Assembly (NCBI GenBank): GCA_021648195.1
Contig: JAKITG010000004.1
Location: forward strand, 1 to 32,573
Length of the DNA stretch: 32,573 bases
Direction: 5' to 3'
Source: Flavobacteriaceae bacterium
GTDB lineage: Bacteria > Bacteroidota > Bacteroidia > Flavobacteriales > Flavobacteriaceae
Positions 23,821 to 32,573 of the stretch are shown here, one piece after another. Position 1 is the first letter of the stretch. Each line of letters opens with the position of its first letter. Made by a program: the position numbers and the translations under genes. Under the pieces are notes generated by a model, which saw only the letters and a program-made list of their open reading frames with translations, had not been told where the DNA came from and did no database searches.

Positions 23821-23855
23821 CTTCAGAATTCCTTTAGAATTACAAATTAAATTTA
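23821..23855 (+). promoter_or_regulatory. Promoter with two 11-bp operator boxes (second unit behind the kinase)
   Basis: CTTCAGAATTC (23821-23831) and CTTTAGAATTA (23832-23842), then 5 bp, then TAAATTTA (23848-23855). The order CTTCAGA then CTTTAGA and the 16-nt distance from the last box to -7 repeat the arrangement at 23672. Confidence 0.7.
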
Positions 23856-23860
23856 CCTTC

Positions 23861-24056
23861 GTTAGTTACAGTTCTATTCAAAATATATTTTATATTTAGA
23901 ATACACTATAAATTAGCAAAAAAGTTTTTTTAAAATATTAAACTGAGGGGAATAATATTTTTATTAAAATTAACATTCTGCAAATAAATTTATTAAGCTA
24001 TTTTCGTTTGCAATAAGTAAAAAGCCCATTCAATCATGTTGAAATGGGCTTTTTTT
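23861..24056 (+). ncRNA. Candidate regulated small RNA 2
   Basis: About 195 nt between the operator-promoter at 23821-23855 and a strong terminator at 24021-24056. No ATG frame of note precedes the terminator. It contains an A/G-rich ACTGAGGGGAATAATA segment that could be a single-stranded seed; this is speculative. It shares its control region, but no obvious body sequence, with candidate 1. The 5' end is estimated. Confidence 0.5.
24021..24056 (+). terminator. Terminator of candidate small RNA 2
   Basis: AAAGCCCATT (24021-24030) pairs with AATGGGCTTT (24043-24052), extended by CAA/TTG with one bulged A, and followed by a T7 run (24050-24056). It is strong and isolates gyrB from upstream transcription. 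Confidence 0.9.
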
Positions 24057-24217
24057 ATTGCCTTATCTTATCCTAAATAAGTTAACTTATATTTAAAAAA
24101 ATCAGGCAAACACAAATCAGCAAAAAACCCAAGAGTTATTTCATTTTTTAAATTAAAATGTTGATAACTTACCCACTTAAATACAACAAAAAACATCCTT
24201 AAAAGCGACTGTTTCAT

Positions 24218-24225
24218 TATATTTG
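24218..24225 (+). promoter_or_regulatory. -7 element of the gyrB promoter
   Basis: TATATTTG matches TAnnTTTG, 38 bp before the gyrB ATG. No TTTG is found at the -33 position. Confidence 0.5.
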
Positions 24226-24233
24226 TGCGTTAA

Positions 24234-26201
<1,968 letters not shown>

Positions 26202-26254
26202 AGCCCATCTCCTTGAGAGATTAGTAAATAAAATAAATTTAAAATAAAAACAAA

Positions 26255-27181
26255 ATGAAAGTAACAATCATAGGTGCAGGTGCCGTAGGCGCAAGTTGTG
26301 CAGAGTATATCGCCATAAAAAATTTCGCTTCAGAAGTTGTAGTTTTAGACATTAAAGAAGGTTATGCCGAAGGTAAAGCTATGGACTTAATGCAAACAGC
26401 TTCATTAAATGGGTTTGATACTAAAATCACAGGTAGCACAAGTGATTATTCTAAAACAGCAAATAGCGATGTTTGTGTAATAACTTCTGGTATTCCTCGC
26501 AAACCAGGAATGACACGTGAAGAACTTATTGGTATTAATGCTGGAATTGTAAAAACAGTATCCTCTAGTTTATTAGAACATTCTCCAAATACCATCATAA
26601 TTGTGGTAAGTAACCCTATGGATACGATGACTTATTTGGTTCACAAAACAACGGGAATAGCAAAAAATAGAATTATTGGAATGGGTGGGGCATTAGATTC
26701 TGCTCGTTTTAAATATCGTTTAGCAGAAGCTTTAGAAGCTCCAATATCAGATGTTGATGGAATGGTAATAGGTGGTCATTCTGATAAAGGAATGATTCCT
26801 TTAACACGTATGGCGACAAGAAATAGCGTTCCAGTAACTGAGTTTTTATCTAAAGAAAGGCTAGAAAAAGTAGCTACTGACACCAAAGTAGGTGGAGCTA
26901 CATTAACTGGCTTACTAGGAACTTCTGCTTGGTATGCTCCAGGTGCAGCTGTTTCATCTATGGTTAGAGCTATTGCTTGCGATTTAAAAAAAATGTTTCC
27001 ATGTTCAGCATTATTAGAGGGTGAATATGGTTTAAATGATATTTCAATTGGAGTTCCTGTAATTTTAGGAAAAAATGGAATTGAAAAAATCGTAAAAATT
27101 GATTTAACAGATGCCGAAAAATCAAAAATGCAAGAAAGTGCCGCCGCAGTTAAGAAAACAAATGAATTGTTAGAACTTTAA
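26255..27181 (+). CDS. mdh: Malate dehydrogenase (LDH-like type)
   Basis: A 308-residue NAD-dependent enzyme interconverting malate and oxaloacetate in the citric acid cycle. The Rossmann GAGAVGAS lies near residue 7. The substrate-binding mobile loop is GIPRKPGMTREEL with its arginines. NPMDTMTY holds the Asn, GMGGALDSARFKYRLAE the third Arg, and GGHSDKGMIP the catalytic His. The MDH-type RKPGM loop argues against lactate dehydrogenase. Spacing suggests cotranscription with gyrB and the DUF4412 gene 22 bp downstream. Confidence 0.95.
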   Translation: MKVTIIGAGAVGASCAEYIAIKNFASEVVVLDIKEGYAEGKAMDLMQTASLNGFDTKITGSTSDYSKTANSDVCVITSGIPRKPGMTREELIGINAGIVKTVSSSLLEHSPNTIIIVVSNPMDTMTYLVHKTTGIAKNRIIGMGGALDSARFKYRLAEALEAPISDVDGMVIGGHSDKGMIPLTRMATRNSVPVTEFLSKERLEKVATDTKVGGATLTGLLGTSAWYAPGAAVSSMVRAIACDLKKMFPCSALLEGEYGLNDISIGVPVILGKNGIEKIVKIDLTDAEKSKMQESAAAVKKTNELLEL

Positions 27182-27203
27182 ATTAATCTTATAAAAAATA
27201 ATT

Positions 27204-27866
27204 ATGAAAAAACTTATTTTAATATTACTAATAACACTTAATTTTAGTGTATTTGCTCAAAAAGAATTTAAAGAAGGTGTAATTTATACAAAAATCACCA
27301 TGAATAGTGACAATGAGCAAATGAAAGCTTCATTTGCTATGTTAAGTAACTTATCTACAACAACATATTTTAAAGGAAATAAATCTAGAACAGAAATGGA
27401 CAACCCCATAGCTGGAAAAACAACTTCTATTGTTAATAATGACACCAAAGAAATGCTAGTTTTGATGGATGACCCTATGTTAGGTAAAAAATTTATGAAA
27501 AAGAGTATAGCTGTATCAGAAGAAGAGTTAAAAGATATTAAAGTTACTCCAAATGGAGAAACTAAAACTGTAGTTGGCTATGAATGTAAAGGCTATGATG
27601 TTGTCACTAAACAAGAAGGTATTGAATTAAAAATAAAAATGTTTGTAACCAATAAAATTTTAGCACAAGAACAATATAGTGCAATGTTAGGTGGGAAAAT
27701 AAAAGGATTCCCTATGTACATGGTAATGGATGTAAAACAAGAAGGAATGCCAATAATTACGACTATGGAAGTTACTGAAGCAAAAAAGGAAACTGTTGAC
27801 GACGGTAAATTTGAAATGATTATACCAGAAGGTTATAGTGAAATACAAATACCATCAGAAAAATAA
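27204..27866 (+). CDS. Secreted DUF4412-type protein
   Basis: A 220-residue exported protein with a signal peptide over about residues 1-18 (ending SVFAQ). The mature part resembles DUF4412: an N-terminal EGVIYTKITMNSD strand, a YFKGNKSRTEM segment, TVVGYECKGYDV near 110-125, and a C-terminal FEMIIPEGYSEI. Periplasmic or outer-membrane lipid-binding-like folds are suspected for such proteins; no activity is known. It is 22 bp after mdh, and its transcript would run through two MITE-like elements to the terminator at 28275. Confidence 0.75.
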   Translation: MKKLILILLITLNFSVFAQKEFKEGVIYTKITMNSDNEQMKASFAMLSNLSTTTYFKGNKSRTEMDNPIAGKTTSIVNNDTKEMLVLMDDPMLGKKFMKKSIAVSEEELKDIKVTPNGETKTVVGYECKGYDVVTKQEGIELKIKMFVTNKILAQEQYSAMLGGKIKGFPMYMVMDVKQEGMPIITTMEVTEAKKETVDDGKFEMIIPEGYSEIQIPSEK

Positions 27867-27872
27867 CAATCG

Positions 27873-28055
27873 TTAACCCCGAATTATGTATTAGAAAACA
27901 TATTACATCTTGAAGTTACTGCAAAATATACCTCCGCCTCAGGCAAATACTTTTTGAATTTTAACTGTAGCGATGCTATGTTAAAACTACTAAAAATCAT
28001 ACTTTGTTGTATTTTCAAGCCTTATTACGTTTCTTTAATATATAATTCGGGTTAA
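27873..28055. mobile_element. MITE-like element D (183 bp)
   Basis: The left end TTAACCCCGAATTATGTATTA (first 20 of these shown plus one) and the right end at 28035-28055 are inverted repeats of about 21 bp, differing by one gap and one or two bases; the shared core is CCGAATTAT. No ORF is inside. It fills the gap after the DUF4412 gene and its right end touches the target duplication of element A copy 2. Confidence 0.6.
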
Positions 28056-28058
28056 TCT

Positions 28059-28264
28059 AAGACCGTTGCAATATTGAGTAAAATTAAGATTTAAAGCTTT
28101 TTTACTTCGAATTACTTCCTTCTCTAAAAATTAACTGCAATATAAAAATTATTCACCCGCTTACTATATCTGTAATAGATATAGTAAGCGGGTGAATGAC
28201 TAATTTTGTTAAATTTTTATCGAGCGTCGTACTTCTTTGTCAAAAGAGCTTTTGCAACGGTCTT
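28059..28264. mobile_element. MITE-like element A, copy 2 (206 bp), with 5-bp target duplication
   Basis: Ends are AAGACCGTTGCAA and TTGCAACGGTCTT as in copy 1. The element is flanked on both sides by AATCT (28054-28058 and 28265-28269), a target-site duplication. Compared with copy 1 the middle is replaced by unrelated DNA holding a 21-bp perfect palindrome. No coding capacity. Confidence 0.8.
28151..28197. repeat. Perfect 21-bp palindrome inside element A copy 2
   Basis: Arms 28151-28171 (ATTCACCCGCTTACTATATC plus T) and 28177-28197 are exact complements around GTAAT. No T-run follows either arm, so it is not a standard terminator. It is absent from copy 1, so it was either gained here or lost there. 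Confidence 0.85.
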
Positions 28265-28274
28265 AATCTTAATA

Positions 28275-28303
28275 AAAAAATTCTGCTTTAAGCAGAATTT
28301 TTT
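28275..28303. terminator. Bidirectional terminator between convergent genes
   Basis: AAAAAATTCTGC (28275-28286) and GCAGAATTTTTT (28292-28303) form a stem with A-run and T-run on either side. It would end transcripts from the plus-strand mdh/DUF4412 unit and from the minus-strand M61 peptidase gene. Confidence 0.85.
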
Positions 28304-28354
28304 ATAACTTCAAATTAATATTTATTTTACTCAGTTTTTATACAGCAAGTTTAC

Positions 28355-30247
28355 TTACCCTTTTAACCAAGCTTTTCTTAAATCTTTTTGCTTGTCTGTT
28401 GAACCTTCCTTTTCTTGTAATTTTTTTCCTGTAGTATAAGATTGAGTTAGGATAGTTTTTATCACAACTTCTTTACCATTTCTATCTAATTTTATTTCAA
28501 CTTCTTTTCCTGACTGCCAAGAAAACATTTGTCCGAAAATTTGATTTGCACTCTGTAAGGTAACCTTAACTCCTTCTACTTCTTTAATTACATCGTTTGG
28601 CAAAACTCCTTGTTCATTCCAAAAACTATTTTCTGTAACTAAATCAGTAAAATAAATCGTACCTTTTTCTCTATTCCCTGTTACAATTAAAGCTCCAGCA
28701 TTTTGAATATAATTTGTTTTAACTTTACCTTCTACTATCTCTAAGCCTACTTTTTCAAAAAAAACATTGTAGTCAATTGGTGTTGTACCAATAACATGTG
28801 TATTTAAAAATTTGCCAATAGCTGGATAAGTCATTGCTATAATTTCTTCAATTAGCTTATCATCTTCAAAAGGTTTGTTTTTACCATATTTTAATGATAA
28901 CTCCTTCATTAAGGATAAAATTCCTCTAGTATTATTACTTTTTTCACGCAGTATAATATCCATGCACATACCTATTAAAGCACCTTTTTGATATACATTT
29001 AAATAATTATCTGCATAAGGTTTATCTAAAATATTCTCACTCATCACAGTAAAACTCATCGTATCATCTAAACTAGAAGCTTGTTGAATTTTTCCTAAGA
29101 TTTTGGTGTAAAATTCTTCTTCAGAAACCAAATCTTGATCTACTTGAAACAGGCTTGCAAAATATTCTGTCACACCTTCATACATCCATAAATGTTTAGA
29201 AAAAGTAGGATTATTATAATCAAAATAATGTATATCTTCTGAGTGCACACTTAAAGGTGATACGATATGAAAAAATTCATGCGATACTACATCAACCATA
29301 CTTTCTGCTAGAGCTTCTTCTGGCATTGCCTCTGGCAATACTACAACTGTGGATGTATGATGTTCTAAAGCTCCAAAACCTTTAGGGGCCTTTTCGTCTT
29401 GCCTTGCTAAATATAAAAAAATATCATATCGAGGTGTACTATTAATATCTCCTAAATATACTTTTTGAGCTAGCATCATTTTATGCATAGTCTCTTTAAT
29501 TTTCTTTGCGTTATGTATTTTGTTTGGAGAATATACACTTAACACTATTTTTATATCACCTACTTGAAACTCTTCAACATCTAACTTACCATACATCATT
29601 GGGTTATCTGTAATATCAAAATATCTGGGTGCAAAATAACTTGTAGTAACTTTTAATCCATCTTCACTAGGCTTTGTTCCTGTATTTTGCAATGCTGATG
29701 AACGCTCAAAAGTAGCTGGCGCAGTGATATTAAGTTTATATTGATTGTTTTTGAGTGAATCAAAATAACCTATAAAACCGTGAAGGTTTAATACATAATT
29801 TTCTAATTCAATATTTGTTCCTGCTGGAGAAAACGGTACTTCTTTGCCAATTCCTCCTGAAACTTCAATATCAAAAGTATCGTTTACGTTATATTCAATT
29901 TTATCTAAATTACTTGCATTGCTAATTATCCAAGAATTGGTGTCTATTTTTGAAACTTGTAACTCATTACCTTTATAATCTATAGCTTTAAAATCATCAA
30001 TATAATTCCCAAAATCACTTACAGAATATGTGCCTGGAATTACTTTAGGCAAACGGTAGGTAACAGTTTCTGATGTAAACCTTCCTGGGTTAATTATTAC
30101 AGGAACCTTATCATCTTTAACTTGGGTTAAATCAATAGCAGTTATAATTGGTGTACTTATTGCAAGATCATTAATTGTATTTTTTGTTGTATTACAACTA
30201 ATAAGTAGCAAGCCAGTAAATAGTGTAATTAGTATTTTTTTATTCAT
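28355..30247 (-). CDS. M61 family metallopeptidase lipoprotein with PDZ domain
   Basis: A 630-residue exported peptidase. A lipoprotein signal ends with LLIS-C (Cys18), so it is probably anchored to the outer membrane or periplasmic face. The N-terminal beta domain (about 40-240) is followed by the zinc site HEFFH (His323, His327) with Glu324 as catalyst and the third ligand Glu361 in YEGVTEYFA. A PDZ-like domain lies near 515-605 (GALIVTG...LPNDVIKEVEGVKV). M61 enzymes are glycyl aminopeptidases and relatives; substrate here is unknown. A TATTTTTG -7-like box at 30309-30316 precedes it. Confidence 0.92.
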   Translation of the reverse strand: MNKKILITLFTGLLLISCNTTKNTINDLAISTPIITAIDLTQVKDDKVPVIINPGRFTSETVTYRLPKVIPGTYSVSDFGNYIDDFKAIDYKGNELQVSKIDTNSWIISNASNLDKIEYNVNDTFDIEVSGGIGKEVPFSPAGTNIELENYVLNLHGFIGYFDSLKNNQYKLNITAPATFERSSALQNTGTKPSEDGLKVTTSYFAPRYFDITDNPMMYGKLDVEEFQVGDIKIVLSVYSPNKIHNAKKIKETMHKMMLAQKVYLGDINSTPRYDIFLYLARQDEKAPKGFGALEHHTSTVVVLPEAMPEEALAESMVDVVSHEFFHIVSPLSVHSEDIHYFDYNNPTFSKHLWMYEGVTEYFASLFQVDQDLVSEEEFYTKILGKIQQASSLDDTMSFTVMSENILDKPYADNYLNVYQKGALIGMCMDIILREKSNNTRGILSLMKELSLKYGKNKPFEDDKLIEEIIAMTYPAIGKFLNTHVIGTTPIDYNVFFEKVGLEIVEGKVKTNYIQNAGALIVTGNREKGTIYFTDLVTENSFWNEQGVLPNDVIKEVEGVKVTLQSANQIFGQMFSWQSGKEVEIKLDRNGKEVVIKTILTQSYTTGKKLQEKEGSTDKQKDLRKAWLKG

Positions 30248-30308
30248 GAGGTAAATATTTTAGATTAAGTTATTTGTTGTTATTTTTATTATGATTTTGT
30301 ATGACAAG

Positions 30309-30316
30309 CAAAAATA
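30309..30316 (-). promoter_or_regulatory. Possible -7 element of the M61 gene
   Basis: TATTTTTG on the minus strand matches TAnnTTTG about 62 bp before the start codon. No -33 TTTG at the usual distance. Confidence 0.4.
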
Positions 30317-30450
30317 AATTATGTTACATAATTATTTACTTAAGTATTTGTTAAATTTTTAAGGTTCTACAACTATTTTAATGGGTAATGTCATTAACTC
30401 CATCCTTTTTATTTATCTTAAAAGAGTCGTTGTATCTTCGATTTCTTACA

Positions 30451-30476
30451 GAGCGACCAAGGGAGCGACGAGGAGT
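30451..30476. repeat. G/C-rich repeat-like patch
   Basis: AGAGCGACCAAGGGAGCGAC and the following GAGGAGTC contain GAGCGAC twice, 14 bp apart, in AT-rich DNA. It resembles dispersed flavobacterial intergenic repeats, but only one copy is in the window. Confidence 0.3.
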
Positions 30477-30489
30477 CTAAATACTTATT

Positions 30490-30565
30490 ATACCAATTTA
30501 ACATCATAATGTCGCATTGAGATTGTTTAATTCAATTATACAACATTATAAAATTAAATTGGTAT
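30490..30565. repeat. Hairpin element C, copy 2 (76 bp)
   Basis: It matches the copy at 5434-5509 at 75 of 76 positions. Both copies are flanked by TTA on each side of TACC...GGTA, so a TTA target duplication is possible. It lies in the 562-bp gap upstream of the M61 gene. Confidence 0.8.
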
Positions 30566-30681
30566 TACCCCAGCCCTTTGTCAAGCCTGTGAAGTTTTGT
30601 TTTATAAAATAAAGGGGTCACATATAAAAATTGTAAAATTTAAATTGAGTAATTGACATAAATAACCTGTATAAAAAAAAA

Positions 30682-30744
30682 ATAGTAGCGGTTTGAATAT
30701 GGTGCATTTGGAATTTTAACTCTCCATTTTTCAAATACTACTAT
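30682..30744. other. Imperfect long hairpin in the gap before the M61 gene
   Basis: ATAGTAG/CTACTAT, TTTGAA/TTCAAA and ATGG/CCAT pair in order, with small internal loops, around a 21-nt loop. No T-run or gene is attached. The rest of 30248-30809 shows no ORF I can support. Confidence 0.45.
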
Positions 30745-30809
30745 GTTTATTTATTTATTACTATAAGATTCATTTTTAGCGATATATATCAAATATGCTA
30801 TCTATTTTG

Positions 30810-31490
30810 TTATGTGGTGTTTTTTTTTATAGTCATTAATACCCAAGGGCTTTGACTAATCCAATTTCGTAATCTAAATATATTTTCAAAGTATTCGAAG
30901 AAAGAAACAAATCTACTGTTTGAACTAAGTGGAAGTGGGATCCAGTTCATCCCTACAGCTTTCTCAACATATAAATTATGCTTTCCCATCAAGTCTATTA
31001 ATACTTTGTATTCTACCTCATTATAATGATACGGTCCCTTTTTCCAGTGTCGCAATTTTCGCAATAAAAATCGCCAACTTTTCGGGTTCTGGTATGTGAT
31101 TATTAAGCTTCCATTGTTTGTGAGAAGTTTACTTATTTTTTTAAAAAACAATTCTAAATCGAAAAAGTAACCCAATGCTTCAATACAAAGAATTAATGAA
31201 AATTTTTCGTTAATATCTATTTTTAAAAAATCACCTTCGATTGATTTAATAACATCATCTCTTTGCTTTAATAATTGTAATGCCGTATGATTAATATCAA
31301 TAACAACAATATTTTTGGAATAACGCCTTAATGGTAAAGCAAATCTACCAGAACCTCCTGCAATATCCAATATACTACTATAATCACATTTATTTTCATT
31401 AATAATGAAATCAAACTCTCGCTTAAATTTGTATTTACCAGTTCTATTATTATAGGTTTTTTTATTAGTATAATCCCAATTGTAACTCAT
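30810..31490 (-). CDS. Class I SAM-dependent methyltransferase
   Basis: A 226-residue cytoplasmic methyltransferase. Motif I is SSILDIAGGSGRFALPL (near 39-55), with the ribose-binding acidic residue in IVVIDIN (near 73). GDFLKIDI and LILCIEALGYF (near 95-113) are motifs II and III, and NNGSLIITYQNP the post-motif strand. The target cannot be predicted: sequence after motif III is basic and aromatic (WRFLLRKLRHWKKGPYHYNE), as in lipid, quinone or small-molecule methyltransferases. It begins 40 bp after the broken SH3-like gene on the same strand. Confidence 0.85.
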   Translation of the reverse strand: MSYNWDYTNKKTYNNRTGKYKFKREFDFIINENKCDYSSILDIAGGSGRFALPLRRYSKNIVVIDINHTALQLLKQRDDVIKSIEGDFLKIDINEKFSLILCIEALGYFFDLELFFKKISKLLTNNGSLIITYQNPKSWRFLLRKLRHWKKGPYHYNEVEYKVLIDLMGKHNLYVEKAVGMNWIPLPLSSNSRFVSFFEYFENIFRLRNWISQSPWVLMTIKKNTT

Positions 31491-31530
31491 TTTTTAGTCT
31501 TTTAAATACCGTATAATGGCAAATTATTTT

Positions 31531-32328
31531 TTATTTTTCAAGTTCTATTTTTGGTAAAATCTCTCTGTTTTTCCATTCTAATTCTCGACTCACTTTATTA
31601 ATTTCAACCCAATTTGTTTCTTCATCTATATATTCACCAAGTTCTTTTTGATAAATTATTTTGCCTTTTATTCCTTTTTCGTCTGTTGGAAAAATTAAAT
31701 CTTCTATTAACCAATAAACTCCACTATCAGAAATTTGTATTATTTCAAAGACTTTTTTTAATTCATTTTCAGTTTGAAAAAAGAATATTCCACCACCATT
31801 AATTCCGCAAGCTTCTGCCAAATAGTTTACAAATACAATGTTTTTTATATCTTCAATTCCTTTGTTTTCAAAAATATCAATAGAAAATTCATAAGTATCT
31901 AAATTAGAAATTGATTCAGTTAGTTCAGATTTTTCATTTAAATGCCGGATAATAATAGAGTAATTATTGTCCGTTTTTTTATAAGTGAATAAATATTTTG
32001 ATTTATTAAATTCCTTTTTTTCTAATGATATTAATCCTCCTAGAATATAACCAACTTTTCCTTTATATTTAACCTTATAAAATGGCGATTCAATTCCGTT
32101 ATAATTTAGTTTTTTGTCAGTTTTGTTAACTATTTGTATTTCTGCTCCAATTTTAAGCAATCCAATTACTTCGGAGTTTGTGTTTGGGAGTTATCTAAAC
32201 TCTATATCATTACCAAATAAGTAATAATATTCTCCACTTTTCAAATCCAAATTTGGATTATGATATTTTGTTTCTTGACTAAAAGAAAAACTTGTTGCTA
32301 AAAGAAAAAATAGTGTTAATTTGTTCAT
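31531..32328 (-). pseudogene. SH3-like secreted protein gene interrupted by one in-frame stop
   Basis: From ATG at 32328 the frame encodes a signal peptide (MNKLTLFFLLATSFSFSQ) and a mature start, then TAA at 32191-32193 (codon 46), and continues in the same frame to 31531 for a total of 266 codons. The stop lies within a bacterial SH3-like segment: YYYLFGNDIEFR-stop-LPNTNSEVIGLLKIGAEIQIV, then FYKVKYKGKVGYILGGLIS. Only one base separates TAA from sense codons such as CAA, AAA or GAA. Without the stop it would be an exported SH3-like protein of unknown function. A distal start at TTG 32160 is formally open but lacks the signal peptide. A recent nonsense mutation is most likely; a sequencing error is possible. 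Confidence 0.8.
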
Positions 32329-32573
32329 CAGTTCAAATGATTGCCAATGGTAAATGTATGATTTTGTTTCGATTTCTATGCAATTAAATCACTAAACTTT
32401 CAAGAACCTTTGTGAAAATTCACAGGATTTTTTCAAGTACAAACCGAACTAAGGGTCTGTTACAAAATAAAGTTTACAGAATTGGCGACGTTATTTTGTG
32501 CAATAACGAGGCAAAAAACGCAGGTATAGCCTTAGCTAAAGTGAGTATTTTTAACACTGTTAGTGTGCAAAAG
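32329..32573. other. Right edge, no supported gene
   Basis: The only structure is a hairpin CGTTATT-TTGTGC-AATAACG (32489-32508) and ACACT-GTT-AGTGT near the end. From about 32450 the base composition becomes richer in G/C and one plus frame (GDVILCNNEAKNAGIALAKV) stays open to the edge, without an ATG. It may be an insertion-sequence end or repeat continuing outside the window. Confidence 0.35.

Noticed and set aside
28151-28197. Long palindrome as a transcription terminator
   Set aside because: No T-run follows on either strand, and a proper bidirectional terminator lies at 28275-28303.
30682-30744. Imperfect hairpin as an integron attC site
   Set aside because: It lacks the conserved GTTRRRY/RYYYAAC ends and there is no cassette array or integrase.
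31531-32160. Treating the 209-residue frame starting with TTG as an intact gene
   Set aside because: The same frame continues upstream across one TAA to an ATG with a signal peptide, and the start cuts an SH3-like domain in half.
32450-32573. GGGTCTGTTACAAAAT as an IS6-type insertion-sequence end
   Set aside because: Only a loose resemblance to such ends; no second end or transposase is present in the window.

Overview
The window looks like chromosomal DNA of a member of the Flavobacteriaceae (Bacteroidota). It is AT-rich throughout. Promoters have the Bacteroidota form (TTTG, about 17-19 bp, TAnnTTTG) and Shine-Dalgarno sequences are absent. Typical proteins of the group are present: a type IX secretion C-terminal domain, DUF2911 and DUF4412 proteins, and a Bacteroidota-type LeuRS insertion. 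All assignments come from reading the sequence; no database was searched.

Layout. Positions 264-5230 (minus) hold an S9 peptidase, an enoyl-CoA hydratase and an NtrY-like histidine kinase. Positions 5231-5599 are a nest of small non-coding repeats. Positions 5600-13422 (minus) are a complete tryptophan operon, trpL-E-G-D-C-(small ORF)-F-B-A, ending in the tRNA methyltransferase gene trmL, which overlaps trpA by one base. Positions 13530-19050 (minus) hold a two-gene surface-protein unit, a SemiSWEET transporter and leuS. Positions 19160-20909 hold two DUF2911 paralogues on the minus strand around a small secreted PepSY-like gene on the plus strand. Positions 21482-24056 (plus) hold an OmpR-type two-component system with candidate small RNA genes on both sides. 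Positions 24264-27866 (plus) are gyrB, mdh and a DUF4412 gene. Positions 28355-32328 (minus) are an M61 lipoprotein peptidase, a methyltransferase and an SH3-like secreted protein gene broken by one in-frame stop.

Two regulatory systems can be read directly. First, the trp operon starts with an 18-residue leader peptide containing Trp-Trp-Trp, followed by mutually exclusive pairings and an intrinsic terminator, which is a complete attenuator. Second, three promoters (upstream of the PepSY-like gene and of two apparent non-coding units behind the histidine kinase) share tandem 11-bp boxes of the type CTTTAGATT placed exactly 16 nt before the -7 element. This is the arrangement expected for an OmpR/PhoB-type activator, and the adjacent response regulator is the obvious candidate. 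I infer a small envelope-sensing regulon made of one secreted protein and two small RNAs.

The window is also rich in small mobile-looking repeats. At least four MITE-like families are visible, one with a clear 5-bp target duplication. Several short repeats have entered coding sequences in frame (trpF, the trpB N-terminus, and leuS at one or two places).
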